Source: Ophiostoma sp. CBS 140.51
Lineage: Eukaryota; Ascomycota; Sordariomycetes; Ophiostomatales; Ophiostomataceae
DNA length: 60,002 bases
Reading direction: 5' to 3'
NCBI GenBank assembly: GCA_029298735.1
Contig: JANSLP010000194.1
Span: forward strand, 1-60,002
Part shown: piece by piece, positions 45,191 through 57,200 of the stretch
Position numbering within the stretch: position 1 is the first letter of the stretch
Layout: each line of letters begins with the position of its first letter
Translations under genes and position numbers: made by a program
Notes under the pieces: model-generated
What the model was told of the DNA's origin: nothing
Database searches by the model: none
What the model saw: the letters and a program-made list of their open reading frames with translations, nothing else

Positions 45191-48100
45191 GCAATGCACC
45201 TTGCCCCGTGCTGGGTCAGTTTGGGCCATTTTTGGTCAGTAATTACCAGGCCAGCGTCGTATCCGAGATGGTGCTCAGATCAAGGGCCCAATTTTGGAGG
45301 AAAGATGCTACCAAGTGTCTGACTGGGCTAAATCCTGAGATCTTTCTTTGTCTACTCGGTATCGTCTTTTTTATATCTCTTCTGGTCAATGAGCAAGTTC
45401 CTCGAGCTCGTGATGCGCGCTATTGTGTTGTTTCCTTCATCCGTATCTCCCTCTCAATGAGAGTAGGAACATATCGGAATCCGGATCCAGTGGAGCGAGA
45501 TGCTAGGTTGCTTGAATTGGCGAGAGACGAGAGACTCCAGGATGAGCATAAAAAAGAAAAGAAGTACCAGGTACTCCGTAGATGGGAATAACGTTGCTGA
45601 AAGACCGTTGGATAGAGGACGGGCCGAAAGGATCTTCTGTTGTAAATCTGGTTCACCGGATGCAGAACAAGAAACAGAATAGAAAGTACATTTTACAGCA
45701 CGCAAGTACTAGAAAAGAACACAGAAAATACGCATAATAGGACGAAAGGCTGAGTTTCTTGGTTTTCTTCAACCCTGTTCTTGCTTTGATTTACACAACG
45801 CCCGACAGATCAATTTCAGTGCATCTCCAGGCTCTGAGTGGCCAGCCCTCCGCGATGCCCGTGCGTCTGCCGTGAGGCTCATCTCAGGGGAACACAGGAA
45901 ATCTACCACAATCGACATTTATTCGTCCTCTTTGACATAATGGCCACTAAAGCACTTTAAAGACTAAAATGCCAAAAGGTAGACTTATCAGACTCTGGGA
46001 ACGAATGAGATGTGTCCATCGCCCATGCCACATGTTCCGCTTTTGACTACAACGGATATCCCTCGTACGACACGGCCTTGAATGGAAATAAGGGAGAGGG
46101 AGAGAAAAGAAGAAAAGAGGCTAATGCAGGTACATCAAGCAGGTACAAAATACAGGTACATGACCCAAAATCACGCCAAAAAAGACCAACGCAAGACGGC
46201 GAGTATGTTAGCCAGGTCGAGGAAGACCGAGGTTTGTCCAACGCCACGGGCAACCAAAACTAAGAGAACTAATAAACTAGAAAGACAAGCAAAATCCAAC
46301 CAATTTATGAACTAAAAAGAAAAAAAGTATTCCCGGTAGAGCCAGGCCAGGGGCAAAAACAGGCACCACTTTGGACGGTCAATGCTGGATGGCAGTGGTG
46401 AAAAGACGAACCAGAGCGAGACTGGACGAGTTGATGGGCTGCTGTTTTGACAAACTGATGGGTTGAAAGGAGACAAGAGATTGAGAGTTGACAAGTCGTT
46501 GTTCAGTCTCACACCAAAAATCGACTTACAGCTGCGCTCTGACCAATGGCAGCGTCGCATCCCGGTGGAGACTGCAAGTGCACAAAGACCGTCTCCCCAA
46601 AACGTGCACCCAACTTTCTCTAACACGCCAGGGGGCAGGAACAGGGGGTGAGGGGCGAGAACGGGTTGGTGGATCGAAAGACTCCTTCCCTCGAAGCATT
46701 GCCCACTCAGAAACTCCAGAGCACCTGGAATAGAGTTGACGCCACCGGGAAGAAAAAGAAGAAGGAGCCTTGGGGAGCGTGGGTTCCCCTGCAGCATATC
46801 CCGCACCCAGTCCCCAGTCCTGTGAGAGGCTGTAAGACGAGAAGGTGCGACTGGGCAATTGGGGTCGAGATTGGTCCATTCGATTATTTAGAGATATTGT
46901 CGAGGAAAGAGTCGCTCCTTCCTGCAAGCAGAAAGTATGTGGAGCAGCCAGTCACAGGCAAGAACAAAAAAGGGGAACGCAGACTGCAATATGAACAGTG
47001 TCGCCTTTTTTGCGGATAGGTCTTCTGGTCGTCGTGGTAATTACATTGTATTTCCACCATTTCCACCATAGCAGTGGTCGCTATATGTTGTATTTTATTA
47101 CTGAAGATTACAAGTAGTAATACTGCACACATAGACTGCTCTTTGCGAACAAAGTGCTGCGACGTGCTGTTGCGCCTGCAATGGCAACCGCCGCCCAAAG
47201 TGGCAACTGCTCCACTGCCGTGGGAAGGAGCCATCCACAGCACGACAGAGAATGGGAAAGAGGACAAAAAAAGAAACAGCTCGAGCAAACGGCAAGTGCC
47301 AACGAGAAGCACGCTGTCTGCTGTCGGGACTAGTCCAGGGCAGTTCACGCGAAACAAGTCGCGGCCTCGTTCTTTCTCTTTGCGGCCTGTTGCCCAATTC
47401 TGAAGTACTTCGTACCACGAGCCTCCTTCCCTCCTCCTGCTCGTACTCGTTCCTTTCTCCCTCCCTTCCCATCACAGACCCAACCCAACAGATAAGCTTC
47501 TCAGTCTTCCCATCTTCCCACGCTTGTGTTCCAGGTTGGCCTTGTGTGGGTCTCCTTTTCCGTCTCTCCTCCCTTTCCCTTCTTCAGCGGGCCCCAATGA
47601 GGCACGAGAACAATGTCCGGGTGCAGCTACCGGGGATTCCGTCAGAGTGAAAGTGTCTATTATATTGACCATCTCGACAACAAGACGGATGATGGCGCGA
47701 GGGGAAGTCGACCAGAAGACGACGGATTCGAACAAAACAAGCATTAACAATTCCGGAACCTCTATCGAAGGTGCCCTAAAAACTTGCGCGATGCTTCAGA
47801 TGTTGCGTTTGAGCCCAAAGCCGGCACTAACAGAATCAACTACGGAGAACCAAAGCCCTCTAGGCTGCACCAAATAGACCAAGACCGGCACTAACACGTC
47901 GAGGACCCTTTTTTCTTCTTCGGCTTGTCTTCCTTTTTCTACCTTAACCCTCTTTTTTGTATGCTCAACATCCACAGAGAAATAGAGAACACAAGAGACC
48001 GGGTCTCATTATCAGCCGCGGCGCTTGACCTTGACCTCGACCTCGACCTTCTGGTGTGCTTCTGGTGGGCCGCCGATATCTTCCCGGGGAGTCTAGCATG

Positions 48101-50649
48101 CGCATATACAAGACGCACTCTCAGTCTATCTATCACACTCCGAGTTATCTCGATCCGAAACTCTGTTGACTTCTCCGGAGATGTACAAAACGGGACAGAC
48201 CGACTTGATAGACAAATGCCACAGACGGCCTGACAGACAATATGCCAAATTACACGCCGGACACCTTCTAGACAGACAATGAAGAATGGGAGCGCCCGGA
48301 ACGACTGGAAAGTTTGGGTCTTGTCCTGACACAACGACCACCCACGTGCTCCCCAAGTTCGATCCAGTGCTCTCCTTAAACCACTGTACTTCCGCACGTG
48401 GACTGTAGTCAGGGCACAAGGACGGCGACAAGAGGCGACAGGAGGCGATAAACCAGACAAGCCAGAAAGCCAGACATAGCCAAACCTCTGGCACATGTCT
48501 GTCGGGCACGTAGTGTTGATGGCAGATTATCGACGGCCGACAATAGATAACTCATCCGTCAGACACATCGGAGCCGAAGCAGACAAGAGGCGAAAAACGT
48601 GAGACCCAACATGGTCAACATGGCCAGCATAATAACCAAACAAGGCAAAAAGTGAGCCAAAAAGTGAGCCAAAAACGGGGCAACGACATGAAGCAACGAT
48701 ATGAGGCAATTGCTGTATTGACTGCTCTCTCCTCGGACTCGTCACGCCATCCAGTCTCTATTCGTCAAGCTAACGGAATCATGAGCTAAACGAGTCGACC
48801 TGAAAGAGTCCAGCTGAAAGGGAACGCTCTCTCATGCAACAGTCTGGCCTTGTCTCGTCCTCAGCCTGGTGTTTCTCGTATTGAGAGCCTCCTGGTGTTT
48901 GGATGGGTTTGGACAAGGTCTCGCTGGGCCTGGACCGTGACCACTGTAAACTTCCTTTTTGTGTGTGTTTTGCACATTGTCTGAAACGACACTGTCAGTG
49001 CGGTGTTCTTGCAAGAATACACTGACAAAAGAAAAGACTCTCGAATTGTTGTGACAAGCTTCGACCTTGTTCCCAAATATAGACTTTAAGGTTGTTTTAG
49101 GATCACCAAAACGGATAGTCAAGAAAAGGGATGACCAAAAAGTGCTGGGGACAGCTCCTACGGCAAATAAGAATAGAAACAGCAGGGCAGAATAGAAAAT
49201 GAAGCGAAAATCGAGGAGAAGATCGTGAAAAGGTAAAAATACATGCAAAACCCACCATATTGGGCCTTGAGCGGGACTTTGCGTCTCAGAATCTCGAAAG
49301 AGGGGAAAAGAGAAAGCGGACAAGGCTCACGATGAAAATGGCCGGCAGTGGGCAGCAAAACCAAGACGGGCAGTCGGCACTGTCCCAAAGCACTCCAAAA
49401 TGCAACATGCCCCGTGCTCTGATGCTCCCCCAAACCCCTGTCACCACTGCAAACGCAACAAGAAGGAGACGTGATGGCATTCCTGTAACGGCATGTCGGC
49501 CTCCTTTAATATTAATATTGTTCCCAATGTTCCCACGATCGATTCACGGTGCTTGTTTTTTACACCATGTTGCATACTACGAGTGTCCCTCGTTCTTTTA
49601 ATAGAAATTCGATGAAGTCTTTGACAATGTCGCCGGGTCCTTGCCGCTGGATCTCATCATCTTCGATACACCCCCGATGACTACAAGTACAAATACGACA
49701 TGCCGCCCAGTGTGGCCCTGCATGCTCTTAAAAACCCTACAAAAGCCTCCGCTCTGGTTGTTTCACACCAGTCGTATTGAAGTCGACAAAACGACGTCCA
49801 GAAACAAGAGGCGCTCACCCAACACTCACGATGGTGGGTGGTATGTGTTTTGCAAACTGAGAAGGAAAATAAGAAAAAAGAAAGGTAAAGAAAATGATTA
49901 ATGTCAATTGTAGGCGACCGTGCTTAATTGCTAACCTAGGAGTATTAGACAAAAATAACAAAAGAAAATACATAAAAATGGGTGGCGGCCCCAAAAACGG
50001 CTCGAGCAAAAGCGGCTCAAGAAACGAGGTTGAAAAGTATCCCAGACCTCGTCTTCAAAGCACAGCAAGTGCTGTCTGATGATGCGCCGTCTTAAACGGG
50101 GTAAGTAAAATACGAGAAACCCAGAACAAAATGACGGTATGACATAAGGTGCAAGCAGAGAGAAACCCACAGAAATAGACAAGACATGGACGTGTCGAGT
50201 GCCCAGTGAGAGAATAACAAAGGGGGATCGTTCGAACAGACAAGCACAGCCACGCCATGCAGACAAAACCTGCGACGTACCATAACATGCTGTCCGAGGA
50301 GCAAAAGAATGAAAGCCAAAAGCAAAAGCTATCCAGTAGACCGTGGGTGTGATAGTTGTAGTAGAAGCGCCGAGAACTCCCTGTGCTGTATGCCTGAGAA
50401 ACCTAAAAAGGGCAAATAAAACCAAAAGTGCAGAACTCCATGGAAACGAGGGGGGAGCCATGAGGACGAGAAAGTGAGGCCGTCAGAAAGAAAGGAGGCA
50501 GGACACGGTGAACAACCAAGTCAAGACAAGCCCATGCAGCATCTTGGCATATCATGCTGGATGCCGACCAAGACCTCCATGTCTCTCCTCGTAACTGTAT
50601 ATTTTGCACGCTCTGCCTCTGCCTCCATCTCCCATAGGCTCTTTCTCCT
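45191..50649. other. Gene-poor region of 5.5 kb
   Basis: I see no gene that I can support. Noted inside it: a pyrimidine-rich plus-strand tract at about 47400-47590 that looks like a gene leader but is followed only by a 17-codon frame; a run of tgacct/cgacct units near 48027-48050; two tandem copies of caaaaagtgagc at 48646-48669; and a possible broken coding fragment near 49606-49780, listed separately. Other open frames lack consistent codon bias and splice structure. Confidence 0.5.
49606..49780 (+). pseudogene. Possible decayed coding fragment with a frameshift at a C-run
   Basis: After an acceptor-like ttttaatag (ends 49604), one frame reads FDEVFDNVAGSLPLDLIIFD from about 49609. At the C-run 49671-49675 it changes to another frame that reads DDYKYKYDMPPSVALHALKN and stays open to a stop at 49778. 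Both pieces have protein-like composition unlike the surrounding DNA. I do not recognise the family. It could equally be chance, or a short spliced gene that I cannot resolve. Confidence 0.25.
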
Positions 50650-51035
50650 CTAATTCACCTGGCAGAGCAGCTCAGCCTCCAGGATGAACTTGCCCTCCTT
50701 GTACTTCTCCGACGCCTCGTAGGCCTTGTCGTACTTCCAGCCGACAATCTCGCCGCAGCCACGGCAGGTAATGTCGCGCACCACGTGCCGGCCCGTCGTC
50801 ATATTGCGCTCGGCCGCGGTGCCCGCCTCGACGTTCACCACAGAGTTGAACAGGTACGCCTTGCCATGTTGGCCCCGGAAGTTCTACATTCGTCAGTACT
50901 CTATTCAATCTGATAGTCACGGAACCGGGTACATACTCTGCTAATAATGTCATCGTGGTTGGCAAGGTGCGCCTTGCAGACCTTACAGCCGTAGATGCGC
51001 GAGCTGTTAAGGTATGTGTTGTACGTGAGACCCAT
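50650..51035 (-). CDS. Yippee-family zinc-binding protein
   Basis: Small conserved eukaryotic zinc protein related to the Mis18/cereblon fold. Spliced CDS: complement(join(50650..50883,50937..51035)), 110 aa, the usual length for the family. Metal ligands are CKVC (17-20) in IYGCKVCKAHLANHDDIISR and CRGCG near residue 79 in VRDITCRGCGEIVGWKYDKA. The central FRGQHGKAYLFNSVVNVEAG matches the family's F-x-G-x-x-G-x-A-x-L-F motif, and the end KYKEGKFILE is also typical. The intron is 53 nt with GTATGT and TAG ends. The cellular role of fungal Yippee proteins is poorly known (a glucose-induced degradation subunit, Moh1, is the yeast relative). Confidence 0.95.
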
Positions 51036-52431
51036 GGTTGTCGACGGTGAGAGTATGAAGCTCAAAAACGAGAATCGGTTTATCAAAGGTTCCTTGACGT
51101 GTCGGGACCGGCCGGACGTTTGTGATGTAAGCGGAGGATGAGGAAAGCGGTGATGCAATCGTTCGTCTGTGGCAAACGGATCGGAGGTTTGCGTTTCGAA
51201 AGAGGTCTTGAGGATCGTCGACACAAAAAGACAGGTATATCTTCACGAGGCGATTTCTCGAATCGGAATGTCTTTGTTCTTTGTCTTTGTCGTCGATGAT
51301 GGCGAGATGTTCTCATCGATCGCTGCTTATCCGTATCTCTTGGGGACGCTCTATCGTTAGGGGACGAGGCTTAGGAGAATCAGAGGTGGGAATCGACGAT
51401 AAGGGCGGGAATGTCTGGGGAGCCTAAGTGGGTTACAGGGCTGGAGCTGGGGGCTGGAGCCTTGGGGAGAGATGATGCGGTGAGGGTCGGCGATGATGGA
51501 ATGCTGATGCGTTGGGGAAGATGAACAAAAGAAGAAAGGAAGAAAGGAAAGAAAGACAGAAAGACAGAAAGAGGACGATAAGAGGGGAAACCAAACAGCT
51601 AGTGAAGGAGCGATGGCGTTACGGACTGAAGAGTGAATGAGGCGTCGGCGGGGAAAGAGCGCCCCAGAGCGTACCCTTTTTGGGTGAGCACCACAGCGCA
51701 TGACCAGGTGACGACACAGCTCACACGGTACGGGAGTGATGCACTTGGATGGGGAATGGGAGGCGTTGGTGGGGTTGGGCTAGGCCACCCATTAGCACCC
51801 AACCTTTCCTTCCGAATTCCCCAATCGGGTGCAAAGGCCCCACAGTTCTTACCAACGTCTTACAGTGTTAACAGAGTGCCTACAAACCGTCTTCAAGGAA
51901 GGTACGACAAACAGTAATACCAACACCAACACAGCCAACAGACAGATTAAGAGAATACAAAAAGGTACATGTACATTTACGTGGGATGACAGCATTATTA
52001 GGAATCACTGGGACGGTAATTTTTGCATAGATTTCTGATTTTATTTTTGACTGTGGTGACCCGTTCTACCCGGGCGTGTTGCAGAGGCTCATCGTAAAAT
52101 GAGGCGTGAAAAGAGTGTGAGGAGAAAAATGATGGAAAGAAAAAACGTACAAGAAAGTAAAGAAGGAAATAAAGAGACAAGATCACCGAAAGAAGACATG
52201 AGGTTGACATCGAGCCGGAAATGGGGGAAATGGAAATCAAATGAGAAAATAAGCAAGCAGTGAGAACATTGTCTGCAGTAACGACTGAGCGCGCGAACGC
52301 CGCATCTATGCCCGTGTAGAGATAAAAAAAAAAAAGGAAAAGAGGAAAAAAAACGATACCCAAATATGTACAAAGCGAACCAGAAAGGGTGACAGCCAGG
52401 ACTGCCGTTGATGTGTTGTGCAGGTGCACGC
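51036..52431. other. Intergenic; Yippee leader and 3' flank of the reductase
   Basis: Bases 51060-51600 are purine-rich on the plus strand, thus pyrimidine-rich in the direction of the Yippee gene, consistent with its upstream region. Bases 52040-52430 are the 3' flank of the reductase gene, with A-rich runs near 52330-52360. No gene is seen. Confidence 0.55.
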
Positions 52432-54252
52432 CTACCACGAGAAGGCCTCCTCGACAAACTCGATCGAGCCCTGGTACTGCCGCTGGCGGACCGCGCGACG
52501 GACCTCGTCGCTCAGAGCGCCGGGACCGCACACAGACACGCCGACGGTGCCCACCTGGTTCTCCATCTCGATGCCGAGCAGCGTGTCGATGTTGGGGCGG
52601 CCCGGGAACATCTGCACCGTCGCACTCGGTGAGTGGATCTCCTTGGTCGACCGCGGACGGCTGACGAAGAGCATGATGCGCAAGACGTCGCGGCGCTTGT
52701 CCATGGCCAGGATCTCCGTCATCCATGGCCGGATCCACTCCAGGTGCTCGGGGCTCTGGATAATCCACACCAGCACGATCTTGCGGGCCGCGACAGTGCC
52801 ATTAGCATAGCCGACAACCAGATCACGAACGTGCGGGACCGCCTGTGTCACACCGACACCGCCGGCAAACAGCATCACCGTGCCGTACGAGTGCATCTGG
52901 TGCAGGCCGCCGTAGGGGCCCTCGACGAGACAGTTTGTGGCGTACCGACCATCGGGACTGGCAGCCGCCTTCTTGTACAGCTTGGCGGTCATGCCCGTGC
53001 GGCCGCGGATGACAAACGACATGCTGGTCTTGCGCATCGCAAGCACATCCTGCCGGTTCATAGCCAGCTTTTCCGTGTCAAGCGACTCGGCCTCCTCGCT
53101 CCAGGCGACGGAGAACGGGTGCGACTGCCAAAGACCAACGCTGGGGAAGTACAGGTAGGCATGTTGGCCAGGCTTGAAGTTCCAGCTGCGGGCCATTGTG
53201 ACCGTGACGCGGCAGGCGTTGCCGGGGAGGGCCTCAACAAGCGTCTTGGTGCCGCCCTGGCCAACATTGTGGTAGAACACGCGCAGGACACGAGCGAGGC
53301 GGTCAAAGGCCCAGAGGGCAACAACAGCGTAGAGGTAGACAATCTGGGGAAGGTTCTTAAGCTTCAAATGGTACCACACGCCCATAACAGCAACAGCGGC
53401 AGCCAGGATGTGCATGATCTTGAACGTCTCGTAGAAGGCGTGGCGGAGCGGGGACATGGCCTGGATGCCGATGAAGAGGAAGGCAATGACGCCAATCAGG
53501 CCGAACATGATGTACTTGACAGAGATGGCAGTCTGGAAGGCTGCGGCCCAGTCCTTGGCAATGGCGATCGGGATGAGGAAGGCGAGCGTGTGCATCAGGG
53601 CCTCGAGGATGGCAATGCGGCCGAACCAACGGTGGAGCAGGTTGAAGGTGTCAAAGGACATGCCAAGCAGAGGAATCAGAGGGTTGTTACGGCCGGCCAT
53701 GAGGAAGAGAGGGACCATGTTGACGACAGACAGGACACCGCTGCGGTTGCGGAGCTGGGCTGCAGCCGTGGAGAAGTTGCTGTGCAGCTGGATGTCGATG
53801 AGGCAGAAGGCGACATTCGTGCCAAAATAGGCAGCGAGGAAGACCAGCTGGAGGCGGGAGGGCAGAGTGCCAATGTTGACGGCCGAGCTCATCTGGATCT
53901 CCCGGTTGTGACGCTTGTGGAAGATCGGAGCGTAGACAACGTTGCGCTTGATCCAAGACATCTGAGGGTCGGAGCGGGCGTAGTAGCGCTGCGTGTCGTT
54001 CTGGAGCGAGGTGACGGTGCGGACGTGGCGGAGCATAGCGTAGACGGCACGGTGAATGAACATGGCGAAGGCGACCGAGCCGACGATAAGCATAAGGTAG
54101 TTGGCGAGTAGCTTGTTCTCCAGGGCCGGGTTAAAGGCGGACGAGGCGGCGGTGGTCGTGGCATTCTGAGCGGCGGCAGCTCCAGTTGTGTTTGTGGCGG
54201 CCACGGTGCCGTTGACCGCGGCCATGGTGGCGTTTTGTGTTGAACCAGACAT
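52432..54252 (-). CDS. Ferric reductase-family transmembrane oxidoreductase (FRE/NOX type)
   Basis: Single-exon gene, 606 aa. It moves electrons from NADPH through FAD and two hemes across the plasma membrane, typically to reduce extracellular Fe(III) or Cu(II) before uptake. The N-terminus is Ala/Thr/Asn-rich with several N-x-T sites (about 7, 14, 21, 30) and lies outside the cell. Heme ligands are two H-x13-H pairs: H207/H221 in HRWFGRIAILEALMH and H281/H295 in HILAAAVAVMGVWYH. FAD site: HPFSV (378-382); NADPH site: GGVGVTQ (464-470) and CGPG (575-578); the C-terminus ends FVEEAFSW, with the aromatic residue usual in this superfamily. Substrate (iron, copper or oxygen) is not decidable, though the two-domain order is of FRE type and EF-hands are absent. 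Confidence 0.92.
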   Translation of the reverse strand: MSGSTQNATMAAVNGTVAATNTTGAAAAQNATTTAASSAFNPALENKLLANYLMLIVGSVAFAMFIHRAVYAMLRHVRTVTSLQNDTQRYYARSDPQMSWIKRNVVYAPIFHKRHNREIQMSSAVNIGTLPSRLQLVFLAAYFGTNVAFCLIDIQLHSNFSTAAAQLRNRSGVLSVVNMVPLFLMAGRNNPLIPLLGMSFDTFNLLHRWFGRIAILEALMHTLAFLIPIAIAKDWAAAFQTAISVKYIMFGLIGVIAFLFIGIQAMSPLRHAFYETFKIMHILAAAVAVMGVWYHLKLKNLPQIVYLYAVVALWAFDRLARVLRVFYHNVGQGGTKTLVEALPGNACRVTVTMARSWNFKPGQHAYLYFPSVGLWQSHPFSVAWSEEAESLDTEKLAMNRQDVLAMRKTSMSFVIRGRTGMTAKLYKKAAASPDGRYATNCLVEGPYGGLHQMHSYGTVMLFAGGVGVTQAVPHVRDLVVGYANGTVAARKIVLVWIIQSPEHLEWIRPWMTEILAMDKRRDVLRIMLFVSRPRSTKEIHSPSATVQMFPGRPNIDTLLGIEMENQVGTVGVSVCGPGALSDEVRRAVRQRQYQGSIEFVEEAFSW

Positions 54253-57200
54253 TGTCGTATGTGTCTAGTCGATATTTGAGGTAAAGATGATGTTAAAAAG
54301 AGGGTGTGAGGCCGGAAACCAGCCGGCTGGGGTACAGAAGGACGCGACGAGGAGAATACAGATTCTCCAAGTCAAGGCGAGAGATGTCGACGATGCGTAT
54401 GTTCGAACCGTATTTTTTGTCGAGTATCGAGTGAAGGTGGGTTTGTGCCCAGTGCTTTGCAGATCGACCAGCGGGAGTGGTAGAAAAGAACAGGTGAAAC
54501 GTTGACTGAGATAATTGTTGAGAAGACGAAGGCGGTCGATTGAACAGGTTCGAGGCAGGTCTTGGCACGGTTTTATACCCTTCTGTCGTGCCGGCTCTGT
54601 GGCCTGGTTGTCAATGCAACTTGTTCGCGTGCTTTTTTGAGTCTCGTTCAGTGTAGTCGGCCTGCGTGATCCGAAGGAGACGAAAGGTTGATGAAATAGT
54701 GACAAAGACTTTGTTTGTCGTGAACTGCTGTGGTGGCTTGGATCGTGAACAATAGACCGATCGTGTGCAAAGAATGGGCGACAGGCAAAGAAATAGTCAA
54801 AGTGAACAAAGATGGAGCCTGCTAAAACAAATGCTCCAAAAGGTCGAATAGAAAAGAAGCAGATGAAGAAAAATGAAAACGGAAAAAAGAACAGGGAAGT
54901 TGTAATAGAGGACCGGCTCGATTGGCTTCCACAAGAAACTGGATGGGTGAAGAGAATGGTCTCGCCTGGCTGGGCAGTCTGGGACAGATTGGCGTTCTGA
55001 TGCGTCGATATTGGCTCTGGGGTGGTTGGTTGATGGCCAGAGATTGACACGGGACCGCGATGAGGAATATGGCGATACAAATGAAATGGAATAAAAGAAG
55101 TCAAAAAGAGAAGGCGGAGAAGCGAAGAGAAGGAAAAGCACGGAACGGCTCCGTGGAAACAACAACTCGCAAGGAAGGAGGAATGGAGGTTGGAAAAGGA
55201 AAGAAGGAAGGTGGAAATGGGAAAGAGAAAAAGAAGGAAAAGATCAAATAATAGCAAACAAAAGGAGCGGCAGACCAAGAGATCGAGATAGATTGTCGAG
55301 CGTGCCTTCCTTCTTAATAGATCTGCCTCTGGACCGCTCTTCTGTGGGAAAGGGAAGGTTAGAGAGGGAAGGAAAGGACCTGCCAGGGGGGTGTGCCTTC
55401 CCTTTTTGGCAGTTTCTCACTTTTTTGACGATGCGCACGCATTTTTCGCCCACACCCACACCCCCCTTCGCACCTTCCCTCCCTCTCCTAACGCCACCCC
55501 GGCTGCATACATTTACACGAAAATTTGTGCAGGTACGTCAATCCTGGTGAAACCCAACCGACGTATGCCAGTCGTGGCTTCTGAGCAAAACGTGAACAAA
55601 CAGACCAGGATAGGCTCAGGGCAGGCTCAAGACAGGCACAGGGAAGGCGCGATCTTGTGTTTCTCTGTTTCGACCGCCTGTGTGTTCGCCAGACGAATTT
55701 CCCCTCTGTCCTCCTCTTTCTGTGCGAAATAGAGTGGTGCCACAGACACACGAAAACACAAACAACCGGCAAACAAGAAAACATGAAAAAACACGAAAAC
55801 AAAAAGACAACAGCACGACAAACGACCAGCAACCTTCCCCAGCCTGCGCAACGGGCAGGGCCAAGGGTACGAGACGTCCAAGGCACTATCTCGCACTCTC
55901 TCGAAATGAAGTGCACCACTCTGTACGAAATAGAGTTTCTTCTTCTGCACTCACCCGCAAATTGGCTGAACCACCGAGCGTTTTGCCCATATTGCCTCCC
56001 TCAATCTAGGATTCTAGACCTGTCGAGCCTTGAATGGTAAGCAATTGTTGATACTCAGCTGCCCAGTCTGTCCAATCTCGAGATCTGTGCCGACGGTGCT
56101 TGATAGATTGATTCCCTGGCATCTAGATGGCATCTCTCCTCTCTCCCCGCTTTGTTGATGCTCGGCAGTGCAACTGCGACAAACACACGACAGACAGACG
56201 ACAGACACTCGTTGGCGCCGGCGTCATTGTTTCATTGTCCTGGCTGTCCTGCTCAGGACCCCATTGTTCGCGAGAATGTTCAGCAGGATGGTCGGAGCGG
56301 CATTGTTTGCTGTTTACTTGTAAGTGTGCGGCATTGTTTATTGTTCTTTTTTGTCTTTGTGGCTTGCCAAATTGCTCTCTTCTGGCTCTTTCACGCAATG
56401 CCTTTGCCTGTGTCCATTGTTTTTGCTGGCCTTTTCCATCTCAGCCTCGTTTGCACTCGTCACTGGCTTGCTCGACAAGAGTCCAGAAGGGGCGTGTCGC
56501 TTTCTGTCCCGGCGTCTACGTCGTATTCTTTGGCGATCTGGGCAGTGGTTCTTCCTCTGTTTGGTTCTCTGCGGGCCCCTGTGGCTCTTGTGGCTGCCTC
56601 TTTGCCATATTCTTTGCTTTTTTGCCCTCCCTCTTGACCAAGATGTCTGTATTCTTCTCGGCGATCCGCCGCAGGGGGGAGGGTCCCACAGAACGAGCCA
56701 GGCCCAGCACCGACCCCCCCCCCTGGCTTGGCCGATTAGTCTTGGACTGCTCTTTGCCCGCGAAGATACGGCATATCGCTACACACTTTGTTATCAAAGT
56801 CAAACTCACCCTTTGACCAGGATCCTTCTTTGCTGTCTACCATCATCCTTTGCTGAAGTCGTCAAGATCCGCAAACACACAGCGCTTCGAAATGCCGCGA
56901 CAGAGTGCAAACGTCGAAACACTTTCTATTTTAACCTGTGTCCCCTTGTCACAGATGCAAGAAGCGCTCGGGGACGCGTCGCCCAAAAGCAAACACACAT
57001 GCAGCTCGGCGCTGACTTACGTACGCCTCCAAGTGTTCTCCGAACCCATATCTCTATCCTTACAAACGATCACAGCAACACGAACGAAAAGAACGAAAAA
57101 GAACACAAGAATGAACATCAAGAGGCCAAGAGGCCAAGAAGCAGACGACAGGAAGTCGGGTCCTTGAAACGCGCTAGTCCTAGTCCAGGCACAAGTCAGG

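Noticed and set aside
8828..46632. The string ctaacacgcc(ag) recurring near 8.8, 41.3 and 46.6 kb
   Set aside because: Shared length is only 10-12 bases with no extended homology; many such matches are expected by chance in 60 kb.
47701..47750. Minus-strand gttcgaatcc resembling a tRNA B box
   Set aside because: No pairing T stem, A box or acceptor stem at the right distances.
52633..54111. 492-codon plus-strand frame opposite the reductase
   Set aside because: Antisense artefact of GC-rich third positions; the minus-strand product has all heme, FAD and NADPH motifs.
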